Shown here: piece after piece, positions 1 to 8,509 of the stretch
Layout: each line of letters starts with the position of its first letter
Position numbering within the stretch: position 1 is the stretch's first letter
Assembly: GCF_001438845.1 (NCBI RefSeq)
Contig: NZ_JQCL01000053.1
Span: 1 to 39,585, forward strand
Length of the DNA: 39,585 nucleotides
Direction of reading: 5' to 3'
DNA from: Lactiplantibacillus xiangfangensis
GTDB taxonomy: Bacteria > Bacillota > Bacilli > Lactobacillales > Lactobacillaceae
Program-made: the position numbers and the translations under genes
Notes under the pieces: generated by a model
What the model saw: the letters and a program-made list of their open reading frames with translations, nothing else
Database searches by the model: none
Told to the model about the DNA's origin: nothing

Positions 1-53
1 CATGGCCTTTTTGGTCCAATTATTTAAGTGGTGCACTTGAATTGTAAATCAGG
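1..53. other. possible end of an inserted element
   Basis: The minus-strand permease frame reads normally down to about base 54, then meets a stop and unrelated sequence. The first ~53 bases contain GTGGTGCACTTGAATTG, which reminds me of IS30-family ends where the transposase tail overlaps the terminal repeat. A short plus-strand frame ending SGALEL-stop (stop at 45-47) could be such a tail. The rest of the element would lie outside the window, so this is an inference. Confidence 0.25.
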
Positions 54-356
54 CTATTTTTGATACCCCTGTTTACTGACTTGTTGCCAAAAAAATCCGC
101 TACTTATATCATCATGAATAATTTGATTTGTCCCTACAGCACTAATAATTGGTAGAACCCAAAAGAAAATAATAGTCCAGTTACTACTGTCAAAACTAAT
201 CCATCTATTGTAGGTTGAAAACCAATAGTTATTACCATCGATTTGTGACAGCAACGGCAACATAGTGGCTATTACATGAACTATGACTATCCCGACACCT
301 ATTATTAAACCTCCAAAATATTTAGAAATTGCCATCCTTTTAAATATAAAATTCAT
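54..356 (-). pseudogene. N-terminal fragment of an ABC-2-type permease-like membrane protein
   Basis: 100 codons from ATG to TAG. Two hydrophobic segments are visible (about residues 15-36 and 60-78), followed by a conserved-looking stretch with DDISSGF and a Gly-Tyr-Gln-Lys end. This resembles the start of ABC-2-type permease subunits of the kind found beside lantibiotic or bacteriocin ABC transporters, which usually run to 230-250 residues with six membrane spans. Only the first third is present, and the reading ends at the junction near base 54, so I call it a truncated gene. The family call is by eye and moderate. No ATPase partner is in the window; the nearest upstream neighbour is a small secreted protein. 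Confidence 0.5.
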
Positions 357-431
357 AACTTCCTCATTTCTTAAGCCAAATTCAAAAAATACAAATACGG
401 CAATATTATAAAAGCTTCAATTTTACAGCTA

Positions 432-478
432 AAAACAGGCTAAAAAGTGATAGATACTACCACTTTTTAGCCTGTTTT
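432..478. terminator. strong bidirectional intrinsic terminator
   Basis: A perfect 18-bp inverted repeat (432-449 and 461-478) with an 11-base loop is flanked by A-rich and T-rich ends on both strands. It lies downstream of the secreted-protein gene on the minus strand and separates it from the permease fragment. Confidence 0.85.
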
Positions 479-570
479 AACACTAATGTGGGCATTGAAA
501 ATAGTTACGGATACTCAAACATTCTTCGTGTAATGACTTTTATTCATCGTAAAACATGTAATTTATATTT

Positions 571-996
571 CTAATGATCCGCGTGCCAATATCCATACGC
601 ATGACCGTTAGAATAAGAAGTTGCAGAAATATACGCTGCATTACCAGTACCATAATCTTCTACCAAACGATTGTACATATTATAGGACCGATTACGATGA
701 ACATTATAATGATGGCCATGTGAAACATCGACATTTCCAGTTCTACCAGCTTTATACGAATGCCCCCAAGCAGTTGCAGTATACCAAGGAATATTTACCG
801 TATTAGACTTCAAACCGTAACCAGATTTTGTCTGTTTTGCTTGCCTATATGATTCATCATAAGGGCTGTTCCATCTAAACTCGAAATGCACACGAGTCAA
901 ATCAGCCGCAGAAGCAACTTGAGATCCCACAGTTGCAAATAATGGAAAAATCAATAATAAAGTTATCAATAATTTTGACATATGTTTTTTCAACAT
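571..996 (-). CDS. small secreted Tyr/His/Gly-rich protein, possibly DUF2712-like
   Basis: 141 residues from the chosen ATG. A signal peptide is clear: positive start MLKKHMSK, hydrophobic core LLITLLLIFPLFA, and a cleavage-type end SQVASA-AD. The mature part is small and rich in aromatic residues, Gly and His, and ends YGYWHADH. The overall look (secreted, alternating Tyr/Ser/Gly, GxW-type end) recalls DUF2712 proteins found beside bacteriocin-type ABC transporters, and a permease fragment does lie just downstream. That assignment is weak. The start at 996 has the purine-rich site AAAAGGGGGG four bases upstream and places the signal peptide correctly. An in-frame ATG at 1059 also has GGAGGAG upstream, but its 21 extra residues would sit before the signal peptide. 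Confidence 0.6.
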   Translation of the reverse strand: MLKKHMSKLLITLLLIFPLFATVGSQVASAADLTRVHFEFRWNSPYDESYRQAKQTKSGYGLKSNTVNIPWYTATAWGHSYKAGRTGNVDVSHGHHYNVHRNRSYNMYNRLVEDYGTGNAAYISATSYSNGHAYGYWHADH

Positions 997-1212
997 AAAC
1001 CCCCCCTTTTGTGTTGTCCTACACAATCCAGAATAATTATAATCATTTGGATTTTTCATAGGAATATTGCACTCCTCCGCTCTATCATGTCCCCCACAAG
1101 ACGTTTTTTAGTTTACCATACAATATATTTTTTGAAATAGTTTTATGAAATAAACGAATTATTTTCATTAATATTTCATTTTGTTGGGCACATTAAAGGT
1201 ATTCCACAAAAA

Positions 1213-1250
1213 AATTGCAATTTCCAGACTGAAGCCCGAAAACTGCAATT
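1213..1250 (-). terminator. intrinsic terminator after dnaI
   Basis: An 11-bp stem (1213-1223 with 1240-1250, one G-U pair) is followed on the minus strand by a run of seven T. It starts 8 bases past the dnaI stop and closes the operon. Confidence 0.7.
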
Positions 1251-1257
1251 ATTTGTT

Positions 1258-2193
1258 TTATTGTTCTGGATTAAGACGGCGGTTTTGACCGACCATTTCA
1301 ATTTCAGTTGCTAAGTAGCGGACCCGTTGCATGATGCGTTGGGCCTTAACGGGTTCTTCGTCACCCTTTTGCGAAATCGTCAGGTAACCATCTTGGAGTT
1401 CCTGCATCGAGAAGTTCGATGAGAAACACGTCGGCAGTTCCTCTTGCATCCGGTATTCCAAAATCACGCCGAGGACGTCGTCACGAATCCACGTCGACGA
1501 CGCATCCGCGCCAATATCATCAATCATCAAAATCGGTGCGCGCTTAATCGCGTCCACTTTATCCGCGGAAGTATTGTTACTGATGGAACGCTTCATTTCT
1601 ACAGCGAAACTTGGAAAATGAATCAGGGTCGTTTGAAACCCATTCGTCGCTAAAGCGTTCGCCATCGCGCCTAACAAGTAGGTCTTACCAACCCCGAACG
1701 ACCCGTACAAGTACAGCCCACGGTGAAACCGCTTGGGCGCTTGGGTGTACGCGTCAATGAAGTCCATGGCAGACATTAGTGCTGCAGCACGATTTCCATC
1801 CTGATCATAAGACTGAATCGTCGCGTTCTGGATATTTTTCGGCATACTGATCGAGCGAACTCGGTGTTGCAATTCACGGGCCGCCTGCTCTTCTTGCAGT
1901 TGCGGCGTTGGTTGATAGGCAATATCAATCAAATGATTACTCATAACAAGTTCGGGTTGATACCCCGGTGCCTGGGTAGGTTCATGCTGTGCCAATTTTC
2001 GCTTTTCTTCACAAAATTCATAGAGCTTAGCCGAGGAGCGTTCGAGCGCATCCTTGGATAATTCCTTTTGGTGAGCGGCTAAAAAGCGACGAACATCCAC
2101 GTCTTGGTAGACCGCGTCCATCAAGGCTTCATAACGATGATTCAAATTACGGCGATTCATCAACATTTTTAATGTATCTGAGACATTCTCCAT
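1258..2193 (-). CDS. dnaI: primosomal protein DnaI (helicase loader ATPase)
   Basis: 311 residues. This AAA+ ATPase loads the replicative helicase (DnaC in Bacillus naming) onto DNA with DnaB and DnaD during initiation and restart. The N-terminal helicase-binding part is residues 1-~110. The AAA+ core follows: Walker A GSFGVGKT (164-171), Walker B ILMIDDIG (221-228), sensor-1 SSN (258-260) and an arginine-rich RIMQRVR segment (286-292). The N-terminal Cys/His zinc cluster described for Bacillus DnaI is largely absent here; only one Cys (residue 61) and a few His are visible in that stretch. It is the last gene of the operon, starting 3 bases after the dnaB stop, which suggests translational coupling. 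Confidence 0.95.
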   Translation of the reverse strand: MENVSDTLKMLMNRRNLNHRYEALMDAVYQDVDVRRFLAAHQKELSKDALERSSAKLYEFCEEKRKLAQHEPTQAPGYQPELVMSNHLIDIAYQPTPQLQEEQAARELQHRVRSISMPKNIQNATIQSYDQDGNRAAALMSAMDFIDAYTQAPKRFHRGLYLYGSFGVGKTYLLGAMANALATNGFQTTLIHFPSFAVEMKRSISNNTSADKVDAIKRAPILMIDDIGADASSTWIRDDVLGVILEYRMQEELPTCFSSNFSMQELQDGYLTISQKGDEEPVKAQRIMQRVRYLATEIEMVGQNRRLNPEQ

Positions 2194-2196
2194 TTT

Positions 2197-3621
2197 TTAG
2201 TCCTCCTTTTTGGAATTAGCATCTAATTTTGCGACCCGTTCGGCAAGCTGCTTCCGCTGTGCTTCAGTCAACTGATTAGCCGCTGACTTAGATTTCGGCG
2301 CCGCCTGCTTACCCTTGGTCTGTTCTTGCGCCCATTTCGGCACAATTTCTTTACGCACTGGCCGGCCGTTGTTCTGACGACGTGCGGGCCGTTTCTTCGG
2401 TTGTTGCCGCGTCTTAATGTAAGCCAACGCGGCTTCGGGCGTCGTTAAAGTATGCTGCTGCCAGTCATTTGCAACCGTTTCTAATAAGTTTCGATTCAGT
2501 GCCGCCAACTCCCGGTTTTGTAACAGGTAGAAAACAAGCATATTGATCACTGCGCTTGGCAAAACGCCCCGGTTGACTAAGTCATGAACCAACCGGTTTT
2601 CACCAGATGTGACAAAGCCGTGTTTTTCTTGTTTTAAGTCGGCCAAAAAGTCGTACGGAGTCGTACTCTTAGCGTAGCTCACTAACTGCTGTTCCGCAGC
2701 CGTCAACTGTCCCTTAACCGTAGCACTCGCCTTTGCCGGTGTCGCTGGTGCGGCCGTTTCCGCCACTGCGGGTGCACTTGGACGTTCATAGCGCCGTGCA
2801 ATCAATAACTTCAGTTGACTTTCATCAAACTGACCAGTCGTCAAACTAGCCACTTCACTAATCAACTTAGCCATTTCGATTTCGCTAATGCCATAGACCC
2901 GGCTTTCCGTAATAATCAGCTGGCGTGATCCAGCAACCTGCTTCAAGTCGACGTAGTTTTGCTTGAGCACTTGCCCTAACAATTGCCAATCGAAGTCATC
3001 GTCTCCAATGACGGGATTCGTTGGCTCCGCAGGTTCTTGCGCCGCCAACTGTGCCCGGGCTTTTTGAACCGATAGCGGTGCATCGTTTGTCACTTTTCGC
3101 CGGTCAATGTGGAAGACATCCAACAAATCAGCGGTCACGTTTTGCGCCTTTGAAAGGTCAACACTGGCCGGCGTAAAATCTGACGCTAACTGCTGATAGC
3201 GTAGCTCGCCGACCGTATCTAACAACAAGATACTTAGTAAGTCATCGGCAAAGAAATGCAAGGCAGTCATCGGAACTTGTAAGCGGTAGACGTAGACCGC
3301 ACCCAGTTCGTCTTCTTGATAGTAGCTGCGCAATAAACCGGTTGCTTCTAACTTTTTGCGGGCACTTAACACACTCGGTAGATCAGCACCCAGTACCCCT
3401 AGCAGTTCGGCGTGACTCCGCCGGTTACTGAGTTCATTTTCGGAACTTTGAAGGGAGCGTAACGCCGCATACAGGCTGTACGCCAACGGTCCAATTAACG
3501 GCAAGTACAATTCCGCCAAGACGGCTTGGTCAGCCGCACTCAATGCGGGTACGGACGGTACCACCAATCCCGTTTTAGGTGTTAACTGCGGTTCGTTATT
3601 CGTTTGCATTGCCTGCACCAT
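2197..3621 (-). CDS. dnaB: replication initiation and membrane attachment protein DnaB
   Basis: 474 residues. Firmicute DnaB works with DnaD and DnaI in helicase loading at oriC and at stalled forks, and associates with the membrane. The N-terminal third reads as winged-helix (LAELYLPLIGPLAYSLY start), followed by an Ala/Pro/Thr-rich linker near residues 285-305. A C-terminal DnaB/DnaD-type helical domain then carries the motif YDFLADLKQ. The tail is very basic and rich in Lys, Arg and Gln (about 410-474). The annotated ATG lacks a good ribosome site; the next in-frame ATG (3609) has AGG upstream, so the true start may be four codons later. It lies between nrdR (10 bases upstream) and dnaI. 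Confidence 0.92.
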   Translation of the reverse strand: MVQAMQTNNEPQLTPKTGLVVPSVPALSAADQAVLAELYLPLIGPLAYSLYAALRSLQSSENELSNRRSHAELLGVLGADLPSVLSARKKLEATGLLRSYYQEDELGAVYVYRLQVPMTALHFFADDLLSILLLDTVGELRYQQLASDFTPASVDLSKAQNVTADLLDVFHIDRRKVTNDAPLSVQKARAQLAAQEPAEPTNPVIGDDDFDWQLLGQVLKQNYVDLKQVAGSRQLIITESRVYGISEIEMAKLISEVASLTTGQFDESQLKLLIARRYERPSAPAVAETAAPATPAKASATVKGQLTAAEQQLVSYAKSTTPYDFLADLKQEKHGFVTSGENRLVHDLVNRGVLPSAVINMLVFYLLQNRELAALNRNLLETVANDWQQHTLTTPEAALAYIKTRQQPKKRPARRQNNGRPVRKEIVPKWAQEQTKGKQAAPKSKSAANQLTEAQRKQLAERVAKLDANSKKED

Positions 3622-3631
3622 TCTTTATCTT

Positions 3632-4144
3632 TTAATCTTTTTTCGTTTTCGGCGCACGACTATTCTTAGGCTGTTTGGCCAACTTGACTTTATCGCGCTC
3701 CATCATATCTTGAAGTTCGTTTAAGAAAACATGCATATCTTTGAATTGTCGATACACGCTTGCAAAACGAATGTATGAAATTTCATCGATATCCGCTAAT
3801 TTTTCCATCACGTACTCGCCAATCACTTGACTTGAAATTTCATTTTCACCTAGTGCGCGAACTTTATTTTCAACGTCATCGACAATGCTAGTCATGGTTT
3901 CCATGCTAACAGGCCGTTTTTCGGCGGACCGAATGATTCCGCGTAAAATCTTTTCGCGGTTAAATTCTTCCCGCGCACCATTCTTCTTAATAACCAATAA
4001 TGGTGTCGCTTCGACCCGTTCAAAGGTTGTAAACCGGAACCCACAATTTTCACATTCACGGCGACGGCGAATCACGCGACCGTCATCGGTCGGTCGGCTG
4101 TCAACCACGCGGGAACCATTATGATGGCAGTGTGGACATTGCAT
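3632..4144 (-). CDS. nrdR: transcriptional repressor NrdR
   Basis: 170 residues. NrdR senses ATP/dATP and represses ribonucleotide reductase genes by binding NrdR boxes. The N-terminal zinc ribbon is complete (Cys3, Cys6, Cys31, Cys34) and contains the basic loop RRRRECENC. The ATP-cone follows (about 46-136), starting [12 protein letters not shown] Lys-rich tail of ~20 residues makes it longer than the usual ~150. It sits between coaE and dnaB, the usual Lactobacillales order. No NrdR box pair is obvious in this window, so its targets lie elsewhere. Confidence 0.95.
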   Translation of the reverse strand: MQCPHCHHNGSRVVDSRPTDDGRVIRRRRECENCGFRFTTFERVEATPLLVIKKNGAREEFNREKILRGIIRSAEKRPVSMETMTSIVDDVENKVRALGENEISSQVIGEYVMEKLADIDEISYIRFASVYRQFKDMHVFLNELQDMMERDKVKLAKQPKNSRAPKTKKD

Positions 4145-4184
4145 AGACTTCTCACCTCATTTTGCTAGTAGTCATAAACATTCT

Positions 4185-4781
4185 TTAATAATTTATAGTT
4201 TTCAGCCATTTTAACACGGTAGTTCTTGTTTTATCAACGTTTTCTCCGTTATCGATCACGACATCCGCCATGGCGACCTTCTTAGCCAACGGCAATTGAC
4301 TCGCAATTCGCGCCTGTGCATCCCTTTTACTGAGGTGATTACGTGCCATCAACCGCTGTAACACGACGTCCGCTGGGGCCGTAACGACCATGACCTGGTC
4401 ACAAACGTTTTGCCAACCACTTTCAAATAATAACGGGACGTCCAGGATAACCGCGCTTGGCCGCGTTTTACCAGCCGCAACCGTCGCTTTTAGCATCGCG
4501 TATTGAATGGGCAGACTCGTGATTGCCGTTAGTTCGGCCAACGCTTGGGGGTCGGAAAAGACTTTTTTGCCCAACCACGGCCGATTCAACCGACCATCCG
4601 CTAATAACACTTGGGGGCCAAAGTGCGCCGCAATCTTAGCCGTGGTCGGCTGACCGGGCCCTTCGACCTGCCAAGCGATCTTATCAGCATCCACGATGGG
4701 CAATCCCGCCTCCGCTAACATCTTAGAAACCGTTGATTTACCAGTCGCAATGCCACCAGTGAGTCCAATAATTTGTGTCAT
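4185..4781 (-). CDS. coaE: dephospho-CoA kinase
   Basis: 198 residues from ATG at 4781. CoaE phosphorylates the ribose 3'-OH of dephospho-CoA, the last step of CoA synthesis. The P-loop LTGGIATGKST is at the N-terminus, followed by the family's DADKIAWQV and the lid-region segment MARNHLSKRDAQARI. An upstream in-frame GTG (4790) exists, but the site AGGTGA lies just before the ATG and overlaps the mutM stop, so I prefer ATG. This overlap suggests coupling with mutM. Confidence 0.95.
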   Translation of the reverse strand: MTQIIGLTGGIATGKSTVSKMLAEAGLPIVDADKIAWQVEGPGQPTTAKIAAHFGPQVLLADGRLNRPWLGKKVFSDPQALAELTAITSLPIQYAMLKATVAAGKTRPSAVILDVPLLFESGWQNVCDQVMVVTAPADVVLQRLMARNHLSKRDAQARIASQLPLAKKVAMADVVIDNGENVDKTRTTVLKWLKTINY

Positions 4782-4790
4782 GGCAATCAC

Positions 4791-5615
4791 CTACAAGCGT
4801 TGTTCGTGCGGACAGAAATGAGTCCCCCGCTGAGCAACTTTGATTTTTTCAATCAGCGTCCCACAGCGTTCACACGGTTCACCTTCCCGGCCGTAAACGT
4901 GTAATTGGTTTTGGAACTGACCAGCTTCACCAAACGCCGTCGAAAATGAGTGCACGGTGGTGCCGTGACCCTTAATGGCCATCGCCATCTCATCAATAAT
5001 ACTCTGACGTAAACTAGCAATCTCTTCTTCTGTTAAAGAATTAGCTGGACGCATCGGGTGAATCTTGCTCATCCATAACGTTTCGTCCGCATAGATATTA
5101 CCAATTCCAGCGATCTTACTCTGATCAAGGAGTAATGGCTTGATCATCTTTTTTGATTTACTGAAAATAGTCGTCATATACGCCACGGTCAGCTGATCAG
5201 CGACCGGCTCGGGCCCCATTTTTTTAAGGCCACCTACCGTATTTTCTTCGCCCGTCGGCACCAGCGTCATCCGCCCAAACTTCCGGGTATCGTTATACAG
5301 TAAATCCCGATCATCGGTTAAGTGAAAAACAACGTGGGTGTGTTTCGTCTGTTCTTGACCACGCGGCGCGACGTTATACTTACCTTCCATTCGAAGGTGC
5401 GACACCATGGTCAGGCCGTTGCTGAAACGAAAGAGCAAATACTTGCCACGCCGATCGACTTTTTCAATAGTTTGTTGTTTTAAACGTTGCTTGAAGCTTT
5501 CAACATCATTATTAATGATTTTCGGCCAAAAAACATCAATACTGGCAATCGTGGCCCCCTTCACGAGGCGGTTAAGTCCCCGCCGGACCGTTTCAACTTC
5601 TGGTAATTCAGGCAT
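4791..5615 (-). CDS. mutM: formamidopyrimidine-DNA glycosylase
   Basis: 274 residues from ATG at 5615, preceded by AGGGGGA. This bifunctional glycosylase/AP lyase removes 8-oxoguanine and Fapy lesions. Catalytic Pro2-Glu3 are in MPELPEVET, and the H2TH region contains the family signature KIAGIGNIYADE. The C-terminal zinc finger has the correct spacing for three cysteines (CERC, 16 residues, C), but the fourth Cys is replaced: the end reads FCPHEQRL, giving Glu with a neighbouring His. An in-frame start 10 codons upstream would overlap polA and would not leave Pro2 at the N-terminus, so it is rejected. The gene starts 11 bases after the polA stop. Confidence 0.95.
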   Translation of the reverse strand: MPELPEVETVRRGLNRLVKGATIASIDVFWPKIINNDVESFKQRLKQQTIEKVDRRGKYLLFRFSNGLTMVSHLRMEGKYNVAPRGQEQTKHTHVVFHLTDDRDLLYNDTRKFGRMTLVPTGEENTVGGLKKMGPEPVADQLTVAYMTTIFSKSKKMIKPLLLDQSKIAGIGNIYADETLWMSKIHPMRPANSLTEEEIASLRQSIIDEMAMAIKGHGTTVHSFSTAFGEAGQFQNQLHVYGREGEPCERCGTLIEKIKVAQRGTHFCPHEQRL

Positions 5616-5626
5616 TCTGATTCCCC

Positions 5627-8275
5627 CTACTTTGCGTCGTACCACGTATCGCCAAAGTGACTTTCCACTTTCAACGGCACATCCAGCTTCACAGCTGAAT
5701 CCATCACACTTGGCACTAATTTTTCTAGCACGGGAATTTCTTCGTTCGGTGCTTCAAAGATCAATTCATCATGGACTTGCAATAACATCGTGGCTTTAAG
5801 CCCTTCCGCCTTTAACCGGTCTTGCATCTTGATCATCGCAATCTTGATGATATCCGCTGCACTCCCTTGAATTGGCGTGTTCATCGCCGTCCGTTCAGCG
5901 AACGACCGTTGATTGAAGCTCTTAGAGTTAATGTCTGGCAAGTAACGCCGCCGATGGGCAATCGTTTCAACGTACCCTTGGTCATGGGCGGTCTTAACGA
6001 CCTGATCCATGTACGCTTTAACGCCCGGATATTCGCGGAAATACGAGTCAATAAACTGCTTCGCTTGTTTACGGGTAATGCCAATATTTTGTGACAGCCC
6101 GTAATCACTAATGCCGTACACAATTCCGAAGTTCACGGCCTTCGCTTGCCGCCGAATGTTTGGCGTCACTTTTTCTGGTGAACTTATATTAAAGATCCGC
6201 ATCGCCGTTGCCGCGTGAATGTCGTCGCCCTCCTTAAAGGCTTCCTGCATATTCTCGTCACCCGTAATGTGTGCGAGCACCCGCAATTCAATCTGTGAAT
6301 AGTCAGACGAGAAAATTTGCCAACCCGCGTGACTAGGGACAAATGCTTGGCGAATCTTACGACCTTCTTCCAGCCGAACGGGAATATTTTGCAAGTTCGG
6401 GTCTACGGAAGACAACCGGCCCGTTTGCGTCAACGTCTGTAAATAACGCGTGTGGACTTTTTGATCCGACGAATGAATGGCCTCTAGCAACCCTTCAACG
6501 TAAGTCGAGTTGATTTTTGAAATCTGCCGGTATTCCAAAATGTTGGCCACAATTGGCGCTTCGGGTGCTAGCTTCTCTAACACGTCGACCGCCGTTGAAT
6601 ATCCCGTCTTAGTTTTCTTAATGACGGGTAATTTCATTTCTTCAAATAAAATGTGACCCAATTGCTTTGGTGAATTAATATTAAATTCTTCGCCAGCTTC
6701 TTGGTAAATGGTTTGTTCAATTTCACTCAGCCGTTCCTTGAACTGGCTCCCCATCGCCTTTAACGTCCCACTATCAACGGTGATGCCAGCCATTTCCATT
6801 TGTGCTAAGACAATGGCCATTGGCTTTTCAATGTCATCATAAAGTGGGGCTTGTTCGTTAGCCGTTAACTTCTTCAATAATTCTGGTTTCAAGGCAGCGA
6901 TGGCGGCTAATTTCCGGGCTAGATGGCTGAAGAAGACTTGATCATCTTCCGGGATTGCTCGTTTAACTCCTTTACCATAGACCACTTCATCACTTGGTAA
7001 ATCAGTGTAGCCGTGTTGTTCAGCCAAATTACCTAAGTCATTGCTGTTATCGTTAGTGTCCAGCAAATAAGAGACCAACAACAGGTCAAAATCGACCGTC
7101 TTTAATTCGATTCCTAGTCGGTGTAACCCAACCATCGTGCGCTTCATGTCGAAGACGTCTTTTTTAACCGTCGTGCTGCTTAACAGGCCGCTCACTTCCG
7201 GCTTCATCAGCAATTCAACGTCACGGCTAACGTACCATTTACCGTTCGCCCCAATCGCAAACCCGGCAAACGCGGACGTGTGGTAATTAGGCGTCGGCAT
7301 CTCTAAGTAGAAGTCGATTTGGTCACCTAATTGCGCCAGTTCACCTAGGTTAGCGGACGTTAACGTGGTGAAATCAATCGGCTTTTCTGGCTCGTCTGAT
7401 TGAACGTGTAATTTCTTCAAGAAGGACTGGAAATCCATTGCACTGTAAAATTCCGCCAATTGGTCGATGTCTGGCCCATCGTAGGCAAGGTCGGCTAAGC
7501 CAACTGTAATCGGCGCATCACGCTTGATCGTCGCTAACACCTTAGCGCGCGTCGCCAAGTCGTGGTCTTCAATCAAGTGGTCCTTCATCTTGCTCTTCTT
7601 CATCGCGTCGACGTTTTCGTAGACGCCTTCAATTGACCCGTATTCCTTTAACAGTTTCAGGGCCGTTTTTTCACCGACTTTAGTGACCCCCGGATAATTA
7701 TCCGATGTATCACCCGTCAATCCTTTCATATCAATGATTTGTGCTGGCGTGATCCCTAACTTTTCTTGGACGTGTTCGGGCGTATAACGCTCTACTTCAG
7801 AAACCCCTTTAACGGTCACGGCAATGGTCGTGTGGTCCGTCGTTAACTGCGTCAAATCACGGTCACCCGTAACGACCGTCGTCGTATAACCGGCGTCATC
7901 CGCCTGTTTAGACAGGGTCCCAATAATATCATCAGCTTCAAAATTTTTTAATTCATAATGTTGAATGCCATACGCATCTAGAAGCTGCTTAATGTATGGC
8001 ATTTGTTCAGAAAATTCACCCGGGGTCTTCGCACGACCGCCCTTGTAATTATCGAACATTTTAGTCCGAAACGTTGTTTTACCAGCGTCAAAGGCGACGA
8101 GCATATCAGTCGGCTCAACGGCCTTGATCATGTGGTCCAGCATGGTGTTAAACCCGTAGATGGCATTGGTATGTAACCCATCCGCGTTAGTAAAGCGTTC
8201 AAGTTGGTTATGTAACGCAAAGAACGCCCGGAACGCCACGCTGTTACCATCGATCAATAATAATTTTTTTGCCAT
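5627..8275 (-). CDS. polA: DNA polymerase I
   Basis: 882 residues from ATG at 8275 (GGGGAG nine bases upstream). It fills gaps in excision repair and removes primers. Three parts are visible. The 5'-3' exonuclease begins KLLLIDGNSVAFRAFF. A middle domain follows in the place of the 3'-5' proofreading exonuclease, where the Asp-x-Glu motif reads FYLEMPTP, so the first metal-binding Asp is gone; this is the usual state in Bacillus-type Pol I. The polymerase domain has motif A SSDYSQIELR (from ~656), motif B RRQAKAVNFGIVYG and motif C LQVHDEL (~832). It is the first gene of the polA-mutM-coaE-nrdR-dnaB-dnaI run. A start 21 codons upstream lacks family similarity. Confidence 0.96.
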   Translation of the reverse strand: MAKKLLLIDGNSVAFRAFFALHNQLERFTNADGLHTNAIYGFNTMLDHMIKAVEPTDMLVAFDAGKTTFRTKMFDNYKGGRAKTPGEFSEQMPYIKQLLDAYGIQHYELKNFEADDIIGTLSKQADDAGYTTTVVTGDRDLTQLTTDHTTIAVTVKGVSEVERYTPEHVQEKLGITPAQIIDMKGLTGDTSDNYPGVTKVGEKTALKLLKEYGSIEGVYENVDAMKKSKMKDHLIEDHDLATRAKVLATIKRDAPITVGLADLAYDGPDIDQLAEFYSAMDFQSFLKKLHVQSDEPEKPIDFTTLTSANLGELAQLGDQIDFYLEMPTPNYHTSAFAGFAIGANGKWYVSRDVELLMKPEVSGLLSSTTVKKDVFDMKRTMVGLHRLGIELKTVDFDLLLVSYLLDTNDNSNDLGNLAEQHGYTDLPSDEVVYGKGVKRAIPEDDQVFFSHLARKLAAIAALKPELLKKLTANEQAPLYDDIEKPMAIVLAQMEMAGITVDSGTLKAMGSQFKERLSEIEQTIYQEAGEEFNINSPKQLGHILFEEMKLPVIKKTKTGYSTAVDVLEKLAPEAPIVANILEYRQISKINSTYVEGLLEAIHSSDQKVHTRYLQTLTQTGRLSSVDPNLQNIPVRLEEGRKIRQAFVPSHAGWQIFSSDYSQIELRVLAHITGDENMQEAFKEGDDIHAATAMRIFNISSPEKVTPNIRRQAKAVNFGIVYGISDYGLSQNIGITRKQAKQFIDSYFREYPGVKAYMDQVVKTAHDQGYVETIAHRRRYLPDINSKSFNQRSFAERTAMNTPIQGSAADIIKIAMIKMQDRLKAEGLKATMLLQVHDELIFEAPNEEIPVLEKLVPSVMDSAVKLDVPLKVESHFGDTWYDAK

Positions 8276-8464
8276 ATTAGTTTGCTCCCCGTTTTGATAG
8301 ATTCGATTATTCGTTTTGTTCTGGTTCGCTAGTGCCAAAACGACCTCAATTACTTTGCCAAAGCTAGTGACAACTAGCCATAGTACACCTTTAATTGTAC
8401 CAAACTATTGGGTAAAACGGGCATTCGGCACTTAGAAAATTGAACGAGTGTTTGCCATTAAAAA

Positions 8465-8492
8465 AGGATTGTAGCCAGTTGGTTACAATCCT
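8465..8492 (-). terminator. intrinsic terminator after the Bax-inhibitor gene
   Basis: A 12-bp stem (8465-8476 with 8481-8492, one G-U) has the tetraloop AGTT and a T-run on the minus strand. It lies 18 bases past the stop of the membrane-protein gene. Confidence 0.8.
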
Positions 8493-8509
8493 AAAAGTTA
8501 TTTTAATTA

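Noticed and set aside
5627-8275. Missing proofreading Asp in PolA as a novelty
   Set aside because: Loss of the 3'-5' exonuclease motif is normal in Bacillus-type Pol I.
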